In this document: piece by piece, positions 7,498-16,676 of the stretch
How the letters are laid out: the number at the start of each line of letters is the position of its first letter
How positions within the stretch are numbered: position 1 is the first letter of the stretch
Source of the DNA: a bacterium
GTDB lineage: Bacteria > Zhuqueibacterota > QNDG01 > DSAB01
Length of the DNA: 38,449 nt
NCBI GenBank assembly: GCA_011388275.1
Contig: DSAB01000061.1
Span: 1-38,449, forward strand
Direction of reading: 5' to 3'
Program-made: the position numbers and the translations under genes
The notes under the pieces: generated by a model
Told to the model about the DNA's origin: nothing
What the model saw: only the letters and a program-made list of their open reading frames with translations
The model's database searches: none

Positions 7498-8724
7498 TCA
7501 CGGCAATTGACTGCATTCAGGTTTCTGTTTCTCCCCGGCCGGTACTTTGAATTCGAGACGCATGACCGTCCCCTCTCCGGGATGGCTCTCCCTGACATAC
7601 AACAGCCCGCCATGATAATCTTCCACGATACGCTTCGACAGGCTCAGCCCCAGACCCCATCCCCGTTTTTTCGTGGAATATCCCGGATGAAAGACCCGGC
7701 GTTTCTGCCGCTTGTCCATGCCCCGTCCATTGTCTCGTATCTCCACAAACAGGCGGCGACCCTCGGCCTCGGTACCCAGCCGGACTTCAATGAGACCGTG
7801 CTTTTTATCCATGGCATCGAGGCTGTTTTTCAGCAAATTTTCAACCGCCCACTGAAAAATATCCGGATTCAGAGCCACCCTGGGCACCGGTTCATAGAAC
7901 TCCCGAATCTCGACCCGCCTGTCGGTCTGAGGCGTTCTGCGGCGTATATACCCGGCCACGTGTTTCAGCACTTCCGAGATATCGGTCTCTTTGAGATTCG
8001 GCCGCGATCCGATTTGCGAGAACCGCCGGCTGACCATCTCCAGACGGTCGAGATCACGCTCCATATCATCCAGAATGGGTTCCACGGGGCGCCGCTTGCC
8101 CGTGCGCAGCACCTCCAGCCAGCCCAGCAGGGAAGAGAGCGGGGTTCCCAGCTGATGAGCCGTCTCCTTGGCCATGCCTACCCAGATATAACGCTGCTCG
8201 CTGCGCATGATATTGGCATAGCCGATGAATCCCACCAGAATGAAAAGACCGATGAATCCCACCTGCAGATACGGCAGCCATTGGAGCTGATTGATGAGAT
8301 TCGAGTCCCCGTAATACAGGTACCCGAGCAGAGTATCATGATACCGGACTTCAACGGGTTCGATTTCCCGGTCCAGTCTTTTCACAATGTCCCCCACACG
8401 TTCCAGAGCCTCGGGCGAACGGTCTGAGGGAGCCACGGAAAGTCCTTTCCACTCGGCAGGACGGCGGTTTGCGTCCGTGTAGATCAGCGGAAATTTGGTT
8501 CTCAGTATGATTTCATTGAAAATGAAATCAATATCATCGGGCGCGTCCGTATCCGCCACCTTGGCCACCATTTGCGCGTAAAACTGAACCAGCACCCTGG
8601 CTTCGGTTCTCAGTTCCTCGATGATACGCTGGGAATAGAGATGCAGCATAACCGCCACGACAAAAGCGGCCACGAAAAGAATGCCCTTGAACCCGCCGAA
8701 AAAACGCTGTAAAAACCGTTTCAT
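7498..8724 (-). CDS. Membrane sensor histidine kinase without adjacent response regulator
   Basis: This 408-aa kinase has a first membrane helix (about 12-28), a periplasmic sensor of about 120 residues and a second helix (about 151-171). The H-box GMAKETAHQLGTPLSS follows with the phosphoacceptor His190, then a HATPase_c domain with N-box NLLKNSLDAMD, G1 DNGRGMD and G2 GWGLGLSLSK. No HAMP domain is evident. The AHQLGTP form of the H-box is, from memory, frequent in Bacteroidetes-related phyla. Its ATG overlaps the stop of the YfhO-family gene (ATGA), so the two are translated together. No response regulator is adjacent; its partner must lie elsewhere, or be the NtrC-type protein at 30.3 kb, although that one has its own kinase. 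Confidence 0.9.
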   Translation of the reverse strand: MKRFLQRFFGGFKGILFVAAFVVAVMLHLYSQRIIEELRTEARVLVQFYAQMVAKVADTDAPDDIDFIFNEIILRTKFPLIYTDANRRPAEWKGLSVAPSDRSPEALERVGDIVKRLDREIEPVEVRYHDTLLGYLYYGDSNLINQLQWLPYLQVGFIGLFILVGFIGYANIMRSEQRYIWVGMAKETAHQLGTPLSSLLGWLEVLRTGKRRPVEPILDDMERDLDRLEMVSRRFSQIGSRPNLKETDISEVLKHVAGYIRRRTPQTDRRVEIREFYEPVPRVALNPDIFQWAVENLLKNSLDAMDKKHGLIEVRLGTEAEGRRLFVEIRDNGRGMDKRQKRRVFHPGYSTKKRGWGLGLSLSKRIVEDYHGGLLYVRESHPGEGTVMRLEFKVPAGEKQKPECSQLP

Positions 8725-11216
8725 GATTGTTCTGATTGTTTTTTTCGTTCACGCAATCCGCCGGCAATGATCCCGGCTAAAAGCAGGGCCAGGGTCGCCA
8801 GAGTGACGATCAGGCCGTACCTGAAAGCAGGCGGCTCAAAAACGAATTCCACCTCATGGGTTCCGGGCTGCAGAAATACCGATCGAAGCACGTAATCCGC
8901 CTTGACAATCGGTTCTGCCCTGCCGTTTACCCGCATTTTCCATCCGGCCGGATAGTAGATTTCACTCAGAACCATCAGCGAAGGTTCGCTGATCTCCGCC
9001 CGGATCCGTATTTGATGCAAACCGTATTCGAGAATATCCGCCCGGTTATTGGAAGGATCTCCGATTTCGAAAGGGATTTCCCCTTCCACCACGGCGGTTT
9101 CTTCGGGATCGAACATTCCGCTCGTCATGTAACGTAGAATCCCCGTACCGCCTCTGCCCGGCACGACCTGCCGCGGAAAGAAAACCCTGTCAAGGCCCCC
9201 CCGGTACTGAAGCAATCCGTTTTCTCCCTGCCGTCCGGGCATATGAATCATCTCCAATTCGGGATGAGGAATCGGATAGGGCGAAACCACATACCGGACA
9301 TTCATCATCTTGAAAAACACCTCATGAACCGCCATACGTGCCGGATCGATTTCGTCCGGTCGTCTGAACCGGAGGCGGCCGTCCTCCACGGTCAGGTAAT
9401 CCTGAAAAAATTGATCGGGAATGCCAAAGGCATCGGCCAGTTCCTGATAGATCCGGACCTTGGCGCCCTGATATCCCCACACGTTTTGTATTCCATGGTA
9501 CATATACCAGTTGGCCGGCCGTGGATCGGCCGCCTGCATGATTCGAAACGGGCCGTCCTGTTCCTTGAGAAAAGTCACTTCCGGTGTTTCCCGAAAGAAA
9601 TCGTCAACCTTCGTTTCAGGGCTGAAATCCATGAAGCGCCGGCTCACCGGCCAGACATCGACCAGCATAAAAACAAGCAAAATCATCGGAAGCCAATTCG
9701 GTCGTATTTTTTTCCGCAGCGCCAAAAGAACCGCCCCTCCGGTCACGGCAGCCAGAAACAGACTCCTCAAACCGTCGGAAAGCGCCATGTCGTATGCCTG
9801 GAACCGGTACTGACCCGCTTTTTCCAGGGCCCAGTTCAAATAGGCTCCCCGTCCCAGAAGCAGAACCAAAAACAGGAATCCGGTGATCGCGCCGAAAACC
9901 AGCAAGGTACGCTGTACGGTCTTGAGATGCCTGCCGGGGTTTCCGGCAGCCCTGACAACGGCATCGATTCCGTAAGCCGCCAGGAAAACCATGGCAAACT
10001 CCAAAATAATATGAATCATTTTGGGTGCTCTGAATTTATTGAAAAACGGAAAAAACCGGAACATGGGGCCGTACAAAACCGGAAAATGCCGGCCGAACGA
10101 GATAAAAAGAGCGACACCCGCCAATATCAGGAGAAACCAGGTCGTCCGGTTTCTTTCCAGCGCCAGAGCCAGACCCGCAAGCATCAAGGTCACCAGCCCG
10201 AAATACAGAGAAAAATCCGTGAACGGCATGGGGCCCCAATAAGTCTCCCGGCCGAATCCCATAAACGAGGGATTGAAAAATGTCGCGATCTCCGACGGAG
10301 GGAAGGACCAGTTCGTCGCGTAATCAAAGGCCAGGCCTCCGGTTTCACCGCCTCCACGGATCGAATGTTCCGCGTATTCCCAGACCGACAGATTCAAAAC
10401 CGATGAAAGCAGAAGGCCCATGATCATCGCGCCCATGACCAGCACCGCTCCATGAATGAGCACACCTGCCTTCTCCTTGTCCTTCCACCGCGTCACGATC
10501 CAGTAAACCAGATACAGGCCCGCCATGAACTGAGTGTAAAAACAGATCTGGGTATGGGCCCGCAGAAGCTGAAGGCCCATGACCAGTGCGGTCAGACAGA
10601 ATAAGAAAAGAGTCCGCCGCTCAAGCAGATAATCCAGAAGCAGAAAAATCAGGGGAACCAGCGCCACGGTAAGCAGTTTGGTACTGTGTCCGAAGGCCGC
10701 GTACGCCATCACCTGGGGCAGAAACACCATCGCCACAGAACCGAACAGAGCGCTTCCTGACGACAGCCCTTTCCGCTTCAGCAGAAGGAACATCAGGGCG
10801 CCAAGCAGAAACATATTGACATAATAACGGGCAAAGTGCGTGACAGGATCGATTCGGTTCAGAGTCACGATTCGAACGACTGTATTCAGCACCAGTCCCA
10901 CTCCATCCACATAAGGAGCGGTTGACAGGCTGGCAAACGAGGGCATGCCGCCGTATATATAGGGATTCCACAGGGGATACTCCCCGTCATCCAGCGCTTT
11001 CTCGACATAGGGCCTGAAACTGCGTGAGGCAAGATTGTCCGGAGGCAGAAGGGATTGATTGCCGAACAGCACCGGATAAAAATACACGGCCAGAAGCATC
11101 AGGATCAGAATCAGTGAGATCCAATGGGCATGCTTTTCCGGATTGGGAAGAAATTCAAAGTGTTTTTGTGGAGACGGTTCAAGCTTTTTCTTCTTTTTTT
11201 TCGATCGTTTCCCCAT
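8721..11216 (-). CDS. YfhO-family polytopic membrane protein (putative GT-C glycosyltransferase)
   Basis: The 831-aa protein has a basic start (KRSKKKKKK), about twelve hydrophobic segments across the first two thirds and a soluble C-terminal part, ending in one more membrane helix and a basic tail. LFGNQSLLPPDN and YPLWNPYIYGGMP are typical of the YfhO family, in which an acidic first loop precedes WNP. In Gram-positive bacteria YfhO glycosylates teichoic acid with lipid-linked sugars; the substrate here is unknown. AGGAGG lies 7 bases before ATG 11216. The downstream histidine kinase overlaps its stop. The proximity of the polysaccharide locus at 11.6-22.3 kb makes a role in surface glycan modification likely, but this is inference. 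Confidence 0.85.
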   Translation of the reverse strand: MGKRSKKKKKKLEPSPQKHFEFLPNPEKHAHWISLILILMLLAVYFYPVLFGNQSLLPPDNLASRSFRPYVEKALDDGEYPLWNPYIYGGMPSFASLSTAPYVDGVGLVLNTVVRIVTLNRIDPVTHFARYYVNMFLLGALMFLLLKRKGLSSGSALFGSVAMVFLPQVMAYAAFGHSTKLLTVALVPLIFLLLDYLLERRTLFLFCLTALVMGLQLLRAHTQICFYTQFMAGLYLVYWIVTRWKDKEKAGVLIHGAVLVMGAMIMGLLLSSVLNLSVWEYAEHSIRGGGETGGLAFDYATNWSFPPSEIATFFNPSFMGFGRETYWGPMPFTDFSLYFGLVTLMLAGLALALERNRTTWFLLILAGVALFISFGRHFPVLYGPMFRFFPFFNKFRAPKMIHIILEFAMVFLAAYGIDAVVRAAGNPGRHLKTVQRTLLVFGAITGFLFLVLLLGRGAYLNWALEKAGQYRFQAYDMALSDGLRSLFLAAVTGGAVLLALRKKIRPNWLPMILLVFMLVDVWPVSRRFMDFSPETKVDDFFRETPEVTFLKEQDGPFRIMQAADPRPANWYMYHGIQNVWGYQGAKVRIYQELADAFGIPDQFFQDYLTVEDGRLRFRRPDEIDPARMAVHEVFFKMMNVRYVVSPYPIPHPELEMIHMPGRQGENGLLQYRGGLDRVFFPRQVVPGRGGTGILRYMTSGMFDPEETAVVEGEIPFEIGDPSNNRADILEYGLHQIRIRAEISEPSLMVLSEIYYPAGWKMRVNGRAEPIVKADYVLRSVFLQPGTHEVEFVFEPPAFRYGLIVTLATLALLLAGIIAGGLRERKKQSEQS

Positions 11217-11262
11217 GGACGCGCCTCCTCTTTATCGATGAACTCTTGATGATCGGTATTTT

Positions 11263-11412
11263 CTGCGGCCCTGCGGGCCGCGACGACGGACCGCAGACGG
11301 CAGACCATGGGCGGCCTTCGGCCGCGACAATAGACCGCAGACCATCGACTATGGTCTATCGTCTATCGTCAGAACATCGTCCGCCGTCCATTGTCTATGG
11401 TCTAATAACAGG
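11263..11412 (-). repeat. Structured heptad repeat, copy A (inverted relative to 36941-37106)
   Basis: About 150 bases made of degenerate 7-base units (ATAGACN or its complement) punctuated by two GC-rich hairpins, GCGGCC-CTGC-GGGCCGC and GCGGCC-TTC-GGCCGC. Its reverse complement aligns from end to end with 36941-37106, starting at CCTGTTAT and finishing at GGCCCGCAGGGCCGCAG, with a few substitutions and a small number of 3-7 base length changes. It has no coding potential. Confidence 0.85.
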
Positions 11413-11427
11413 GCGTTCACGAGACGA

Positions 11428-11445
11428 CCATTTTTCTGAGGCCGC
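11428..11445 (+). repeat. 18-base word shared with 37469-37486
   Basis: CCATTTTTCTGAGGCCGC occurs identically here and at 37469-37486, each time about 10-30 bases after GGGCGTTC. It is in the same orientation at both sites, whereas the neighbouring heptad repeats are inverted, so it appears to be a separate module of the intergenic repeat family. Confidence 0.7.
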
Positions 11446-11630
11446 AAATAAACAAACCTGTCTTTTTTTCCGCTCTGCGCTTCGCGCTTGGCGTCTTTTC
11501 AATCCGCAATTCGAAATGCTTTTTCCCATCCGCCCAACCCTGCAGCAACGCCAAACATGAAAAATAATAAAATCAACCCAAAAAGTAAAGGCCATTTACC
11601 TCGATACGCATGAAATGATCCATCAAAACC

Positions 11631-13037
11631 TTGAAAAAAAGCTTGGAAAATAATTTGAATATTCCGACTTTATATTCCATGCATCCGCGTTATCAATACA
11701 TACTCGGCGAATTTCGGCATCTCTACGGTCTTCCGCGTGAAATGGCGTTCGGTTACGGCTCATTTCAGGAAGACGCGCGCGTGCAGATCCGATGCAGCGG
11801 CACCCTGTTTTTCGAAGGGGAACGCCTGTTTCCCGAAAAGCCGGCGGTCTGGAAAACCTGGAAGAAACGGTCCATCCCCTTCCTTTTCGGCGCGGATCCC
11901 GAAAAGCCGCTGATCGAGCATGAGGACGGTCAATGGTTCATCCATGCCGACATCCTGGCCTCCGCCTTTTATTTTCTCGGCGGATGGCAAAGCCGTCAGT
12001 ACATGAAGCGTCACCGCGCGTTCCGTTTTCCCTACGCGCAAAGCCTTCACCGGAAACTGGGCATCGCCCGCTTACCGGTCGTCAATTACTATTTCGATAT
12101 TCTTCGTGAGGCGGCGCAACGGGCCTATGGCTTCTCCCCGCGGCCCGTCTGGGGCCCCGGTCATCAAATGGCCCTCTGCCTCTCACACGATATCGATGAA
12201 ATCCACAGCGGGTGGCTTCAGGACGGTCTCTATTCCATCAAGAACGGAAAACCCCGCAGGGCGCTTCGACTCGCCCAAAAACGGATTCTGCAGGACGATT
12301 CCTGGAACAATATTCACGATCTGCTTAAACTCGAGCGGGAACAGAGAGTTCACTCCACGTATTTTTTCCTTCCGCGTAAAACCCGGTTTCCGTGGAGAAA
12401 AATGATTACCCGGCATTTCCCTGGCTTTCCGTCCGGAAACGCCGATTACCGGCTGGAAGACGTGGCCGGAATCTTTCCGGCTGTTCTCGACGCCGGATCG
12501 GAGATCTCGCTTCACGGCAGCGTGGGCTCTCACAGGAACCCCCGGCGGCTCGAGCAGGACCTCTGCCGAATGCCCGGAGTGAGGGGCGTGCGCTTTCATT
12601 ATCTGGGATTCGACCCGAATCGGACCTGGCCGCTGCTGGAGGAGGCCGGTCTCGATTATGACGCCACCCTGGGATTCGCCCGGGAGCCGGGTTTTCGCTA
12701 TGGATACGCGTTTCCCTTTCACCCCTACGATTTTCAGGAACAAAAAGCCCGCCGCGTTCTCGAAATCCCCCTTCATCTCATGGATTCCACCCTGCGCACA
12801 TCCCTGAAAAAACGGCCGGAAGAATGCCGGGACCTCATACGGGAACTGATGGACGAGACCGCCCGGTTCGAAGGATGCCTCAGTGTCTTATGGCATAACC
12901 ATTATTTCACTCCGGATAAGTTCTCCGGCTGGAAGAATCTCTATCTCCACATTCTGAATGAAGGGCGGAGGCATCACGCGCTGATTGCGGGCTGCGGAGA
13001 GATCGCCAGGCGCTGGAAAGACCGTTCCTCGTCCTGA
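11631..13037 (+). CDS. Polysaccharide-deacetylase (NodB-like) family protein
   Basis: This protein of up to 468 aa has an N-terminal extension of about 175 residues, as in large Bacteroidetes-type deacetylases, followed by a NodB-like domain. ALCLSHDIDE supplies the metal-site aspartates (Asp187, Asp189) and SLHGSVGSH supplies His295 and His301. Blocks such as YDATLGF and a late LSVLWHNHYF follow. No signal peptide is visible, so a cytoplasmic or nucleotide-sugar/lipid-linked substrate is possible. The start is uncertain: TTG 11631, TTG 11655 (preceded by GGAAA) and ATG 11679 are all in frame, and none has a strong ribosome site. It converges on the flippase gene with a gap of 5 bases and probably belongs functionally to the polysaccharide locus. 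Confidence 0.82.
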   Translation: MKKSLENNLNIPTLYSMHPRYQYILGEFRHLYGLPREMAFGYGSFQEDARVQIRCSGTLFFEGERLFPEKPAVWKTWKKRSIPFLFGADPEKPLIEHEDGQWFIHADILASAFYFLGGWQSRQYMKRHRAFRFPYAQSLHRKLGIARLPVVNYYFDILREAAQRAYGFSPRPVWGPGHQMALCLSHDIDEIHSGWLQDGLYSIKNGKPRRALRLAQKRILQDDSWNNIHDLLKLEREQRVHSTYFFLPRKTRFPWRKMITRHFPGFPSGNADYRLEDVAGIFPAVLDAGSEISLHGSVGSHRNPRRLEQDLCRMPGVRGVRFHYLGFDPNRTWPLLEEAGLDYDATLGFAREPGFRYGYAFPFHPYDFQEQKARRVLEIPLHLMDSTLRTSLKKRPEECRDLIRELMDETARFEGCLSVLWHNHYFTPDKFSGWKNLYLHILNEGRRHHALIAGCGEIARRWKDRSSS

Positions 13038-13042
13038 TTACC

Positions 13043-14521
13043 TCAAAGACCGGACTTTTTCCGCTCCAGAGGATACCGAATCACATCCCGGAACAGGGAC
13101 CACTCTTTTTTACCCCATCCCCCCATGATCCGTGTGCAGGCCAGATAGATGACCGCGCCTCCGGCCATCAAACCCGCGGCCTGAAGCGGGGTTCCAATCG
13201 GCACCAGATAAAGCGCCCCGGTCATGACGCCTGTGCCTGCCAAGACTGTCAGAACGGGCCGCTTGTCCACGACTGGATGAAAAGAACGCCGGACAATCAG
13301 GATGAGAAGAATCCATTCAATCACATAGGAAAACAGTGTCGCCAGCCCGGCTCCCTGAATTCCCAGCCTCGGTATCAGCATCAGATTCATTGCGATATTG
13401 GAGACCGCCACAGCCAGGAACAAATAAAGCACATGGAAGGACTTCTCCTCCATGTGGAGTACATAGATGAGAATCTGCGAGACACCATGAAAAAGGAAGC
13501 CCGCGGCAACCAGCAAAACGAGCCAGGGCTGTTCGAATGCATCCGTAGCCAAATGGTTCAGGAGAAAGAATGAGAAGCGATGCAGGCCCGCCGCCGCGGG
13601 AACGGCCAGAAACAGAAAGACCTTGATCGACTGGCGCATCCACAGAAGGGCGTTTTCTCTCTCACCCGCTTCCCACAGCCGTGACAGGGTGGGATACAGC
13701 ACGAAGGTCAGGGGGGCCAGAAGCAGGATGACAAACTGACCCAGGGCGTACGAAGCGGCGTAGATTCCCGCGTGTTCCAGATCGATCAGATGGGTGATTA
13801 TATACCGGTCGGAATAGTTGATGATCCAGAACAGACTCACATTGGGTACCAGCGGCAGGGCGAACCGAACATACGGCTTCAGAAGACGGAGACGGGGCCG
13901 CATCAGGCCGGTCCGGCTGAGCACCGCCAAAATCAGGATCACGCCGGCAAGGGCATTGAACCAGAGCACCGCCTGCAATGTCTCAAGAAGCGGCCGGGAG
14001 AAAACCACCACCATCATAAAGAGAATGACCGCCTCACCCAGAAGCTGTAAAGCCTGAACAGCCGAATACAATCCAATTTGATAGCGTGCCCGAAACGTGG
14101 AGAGGAAGAAAAGAAACAGGGCTCGAAAGGCGAGAAGGCCCGCCAAAACCGGTATATAGGCGGCCAGATCCGAATCCCTGAAAACGAGGAAGGCCGCGGT
14201 CCGGTTGAAAACGCACAGCACGGCCGAAACAAGCGCCACAATACCGATAATGAAAAAGAACATGGAGCTGAAGATCTGACGCCACCTCTCATGCGCCTGG
14301 TCCGTTGAAAAATATCGCACAAAAACCGTATCGAAACGCAGCATCAGAATCGGAGCCATCAAACTCAGCGTCACCATGATCTGGGTCCAGATGCCGTAGG
14401 CCTCCACACCCAGCGTCCTGGAGAGAATGGGCAGCGCGATAAGCCCCCTGAGTACGACCAGTCCCTGCACAACTCCCTGGGAAACAACCTTGAGGGAGAA
14501 TGTCTTCGCGGTCGGTGACAC
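13043..14521 (-). CDS. Oligosaccharide flippase (Wzx/MOP superfamily)
   Basis: The 492-aa polytopic protein has about 12-14 hydrophobic segments and opening residues typical of Wzx-type flippases (VVQGLVVLRGLIALPILSRTLGVEAYGIWTQ in outline). ALPLVPNVSLFWIINYSDRYII matches the central conserved region. It should move lipid-linked oligosaccharide units from the cytoplasmic to the periplasmic face. The start is GTG, preceded by AGGAG at 7 bases. It is the last gene of the leftward polysaccharide operon, 20 bases after a GT4 glycosyltransferase. No Wzy polymerase or ligase was recognised in the window; the YfhO-like membrane protein is the closest polytopic candidate. Confidence 0.92.
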   Translation of the reverse strand: MSPTAKTFSLKVVSQGVVQGLVVLRGLIALPILSRTLGVEAYGIWTQIMVTLSLMAPILMLRFDTVFVRYFSTDQAHERWRQIFSSMFFFIIGIVALVSAVLCVFNRTAAFLVFRDSDLAAYIPVLAGLLAFRALFLFFLSTFRARYQIGLYSAVQALQLLGEAVILFMMVVVFSRPLLETLQAVLWFNALAGVILILAVLSRTGLMRPRLRLLKPYVRFALPLVPNVSLFWIINYSDRYIITHLIDLEHAGIYAASYALGQFVILLLAPLTFVLYPTLSRLWEAGERENALLWMRQSIKVFLFLAVPAAAGLHRFSFFLLNHLATDAFEQPWLVLLVAAGFLFHGVSQILIYVLHMEEKSFHVLYLFLAVAVSNIAMNLMLIPRLGIQGAGLATLFSYVIEWILLILIVRRSFHPVVDKRPVLTVLAGTGVMTGALYLVPIGTPLQAAGLMAGGAVIYLACTRIMGGWGKKEWSLFRDVIRYPLERKKSGL

Positions 14522-14541
14522 GAACAGACTCCTTTTTCCTC

Positions 14542-15864
14542 TCAGCGATGTTTTTTCAGAATTTCATCAAACAGACACGCCAAAATCCGGGCCGAACGGC
14601 GCCTGTCGAACCGCTCCAGCAGGCCGGGATCCGGATTCGTGTCAAGTATTCTCCGTCCCTGTTTCCACCTTCGGTAGGACTCACGTAAAATCCGGACCGT
14701 ACCCTCAATATCTCCATCGGTCAGTACGAATCCGCTTCCGGAACGGCGGATCACGTCAGCCGCGTCTCCGGAATCGGAAAGGCACAAAATGGGGTTTCCG
14801 GTTCGCAAATACTCAAACAGCTTGCCCGTCATGATCAGTTCATTGCCCGAAGACCGGGGAATAATCAGAAGCAGCAGATGAGCCCCCTGGGCGTGCCCGA
14901 GACATTCTCTGTGCGCCATATGAACATGAAGCTCTATCATGCCCTTAAAAAATGGATCCTGCAGCATGGGCATGACATCCCCGCCTATGCGGCCGATGAA
15001 TTTGATCCTGCAGCGATCTTTCAGATCGGGCATCTCACCGGCCAGCCGTCGAACCGCTTCCAGAAGCATTCCGGGATTCATCCGCGTATTCAAAGTCCCG
15101 GTATAAACAATGGTAAAACGCTTCTCTTTCACGGGATGAAGGTTTTCAAAATCTTCAGGATCATATCCATTGTGAATGATATGGGCCCTTCCGGGCTCCG
15201 GAAATCCGTATTTTTCTCTCAACCCCGTGATGATCTTTTCGTTGATGGCCGTCAGGGCGCTGGCACGCCTGATCAGCTGCGATTCAAGGGTCTCCTCCCA
15301 TCTTCTGGACCAGGAGGGCCGTTTAAAATAGAAATAAGCCTGCGTCCAGGGATCCCGGTAATCGGAGACCCAGGGCAGGCCGTACCGGGCGGCCGCCAGG
15401 CCGGCCGCCAGAGTGCCCGAAAAAGGCGGTCCGCTGACAAATACAAGCCGGACACCCTCCTCCTGTATCAGTTTTCCCGCCCGGCGGAAGGCGAACGGTA
15501 TCCATCCCGCGCGCGCATCGGGTATGAAAAAAGCCGAACGCACGGCCAGGGCCAGCCGCCCCTTCCAGGACCGGCCTTCCCGGTCCGCGATCGCCGCCAG
15601 ATCGGGACTGGTTTCGCTTCTTTCCCCCCGCATTCTTCCGTACCATCGATAGAGATCCGGAGCCGCCGTGCGCACCACCCGCACACCGTGAGGCACTTCC
15701 GCGGTCAGGGAATGATCCGTCAGAGCGTAGTCCTTCTCCCTGGCGGTAAGAATGACGGGCATCCATCCGTGTCGGGGCAGATATTTGACGAATTTCAGAA
15801 TCCGCTGCACGGCCGAACCGCCGGCCGGAGGGAAATAATAGGCGATGAACAGGACTTTTTTCAT
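14542..15864 (-). CDS. Glycosyltransferase family 4
   Basis: The 440-aa GT-B enzyme begins with MKKVLFIAYYFPPAGGSAVQR, a nucleotide-binding start with a glycine-rich loop typical of GT4 enzymes. The acceptor domain contains VSGPPFSGTLAAGLAA and the donor domain contains TIVYTGTLNTRMNP and the GKLFEYLRTGNPILCL helix region. The frame extends upstream to 15963, but the conserved N-terminus fixes the start at ATG 15864, which overlaps the methyltransferase stop by 4 bases. It should add a sugar from a nucleotide donor to the growing surface oligosaccharide; donor and acceptor cannot be read from sequence. Confidence 0.9.
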   Translation of the reverse strand: MKKVLFIAYYFPPAGGSAVQRILKFVKYLPRHGWMPVILTAREKDYALTDHSLTAEVPHGVRVVRTAAPDLYRWYGRMRGERSETSPDLAAIADREGRSWKGRLALAVRSAFFIPDARAGWIPFAFRRAGKLIQEEGVRLVFVSGPPFSGTLAAGLAAARYGLPWVSDYRDPWTQAYFYFKRPSWSRRWEETLESQLIRRASALTAINEKIITGLREKYGFPEPGRAHIIHNGYDPEDFENLHPVKEKRFTIVYTGTLNTRMNPGMLLEAVRRLAGEMPDLKDRCRIKFIGRIGGDVMPMLQDPFFKGMIELHVHMAHRECLGHAQGAHLLLLIIPRSSGNELIMTGKLFEYLRTGNPILCLSDSGDAADVIRRSGSGFVLTDGDIEGTVRILRESYRRWKQGRRILDTNPDPGLLERFDRRRSARILACLFDEILKKHR

Positions 15865-16667
15865 GGTTTGTCCGGCTTTTCGGCTATGACCAGGATACCG
15901 GTTCCACGGAAGGGGGAGTGAATATAATCCAGGACATTGCCCAGAATCAATAGCGGGAAACAAAGAACAAAATAGAGCGCGGCCGCCGCCTTGCCGGCCG
16001 GTCCTTTGGCCGCGAGCCGCAGTGTATTGCGGATACCCAGACGCCAGGCCGAATCCCCCCAGAATCCATACCCGTAAACAATCCGCAAACGGGAAAAACC
16101 GGCTTTTTCAAATTTTCGCCGAATCTCCGCATCGGAATATCCGTCGCGGCAATGCTCATCCACGAACCGGCTGTCCGGTTGATGCCTGCGGTATATAGAC
16201 GGAGTGGACAGCAGCAGCCGGCCTTCGGGCTTCAGTGCCCGGTAAAAATTTCCCAGAACACGCTGATCATCCTCGATGTGTTCGATGACATCCACACACA
16301 GAATGAGATCATACCGGTTCTTGTCACGCAGCCCGGTCAGATCGGCCTGTTCGAATCGCAGCCGGGATTCGCCCGCAAGGCGGACGAACGCCTGTCCGGA
16401 CCGGACCAGATCCTCCCGAATATCAAGCGCCAGAACAGAGGCCCGGGGGAACCGTCTGAGACACCAGGCGCTGTACTGGCCGAAACCCGCTCCCGCGTCC
16501 AGAATGCTGATCTCCCGGTTCCGGTCAAAAGGAAGTTGACGAACGGCTCGTTTGATCATCCATTCACGAAGAAAGATCAATCCGCCGAAAGCGAAGAAAA
16601 GACGTCGTGCAAGAACCCGGGTGCCTGTCAGCCTCGCAAGCGCCGCCTTGAGCGGTTCATACTCCAT
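15861..16667 (-). CDS. Class I SAM-dependent methyltransferase
   Basis: The 268-aa protein has the SAM-binding motif I LDAGAGFGQYS, motif II ALDIRED and the post-motif DLILCVDVIEHIEDDQ, followed by LKPEGRLLLSTPS, all typical of Methyltransf_11/12-type enzymes. A hydrophobic stretch near the C-terminus (AAAALYFVLCFPLLILGNVLDYI) could attach it to the membrane. It lies within the polysaccharide operon, 9 bases after the GT9 gene and overlapping the next GT4. It probably methylates a sugar or a lipid-linked intermediate; methylation can cap chain growth in some O-antigens. The substrate is unknown. Confidence 0.9.
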   Translation of the reverse strand: MEYEPLKAALARLTGTRVLARRLFFAFGGLIFLREWMIKRAVRQLPFDRNREISILDAGAGFGQYSAWCLRRFPRASVLALDIREDLVRSGQAFVRLAGESRLRFEQADLTGLRDKNRYDLILCVDVIEHIEDDQRVLGNFYRALKPEGRLLLSTPSIYRRHQPDSRFVDEHCRDGYSDAEIRRKFEKAGFSRLRIVYGYGFWGDSAWRLGIRNTLRLAAKGPAGKAAAALYFVLCFPLLILGNVLDYIHSPFRGTGILVIAEKPDKP

Positions 16668-16676
16668 CGGACGGCC

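Larger units (their letters stand above)
11217..11630. other. Noncoding divergent intergenic region, repeat-bearing
   Basis: These 414 bases between the divergently read YfhO and deacetylase genes contain no convincing gene. They hold the heptad repeat (copy A), an 18-base word shared with the 37.4 kb region and an AT-rich end (about 11530-11630). The upstream signals for both flanking genes must lie here, but no clear -35/-10 pair stands out. The YfhO ribosome site AGGAGG is at the left end. Confidence 0.75.
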
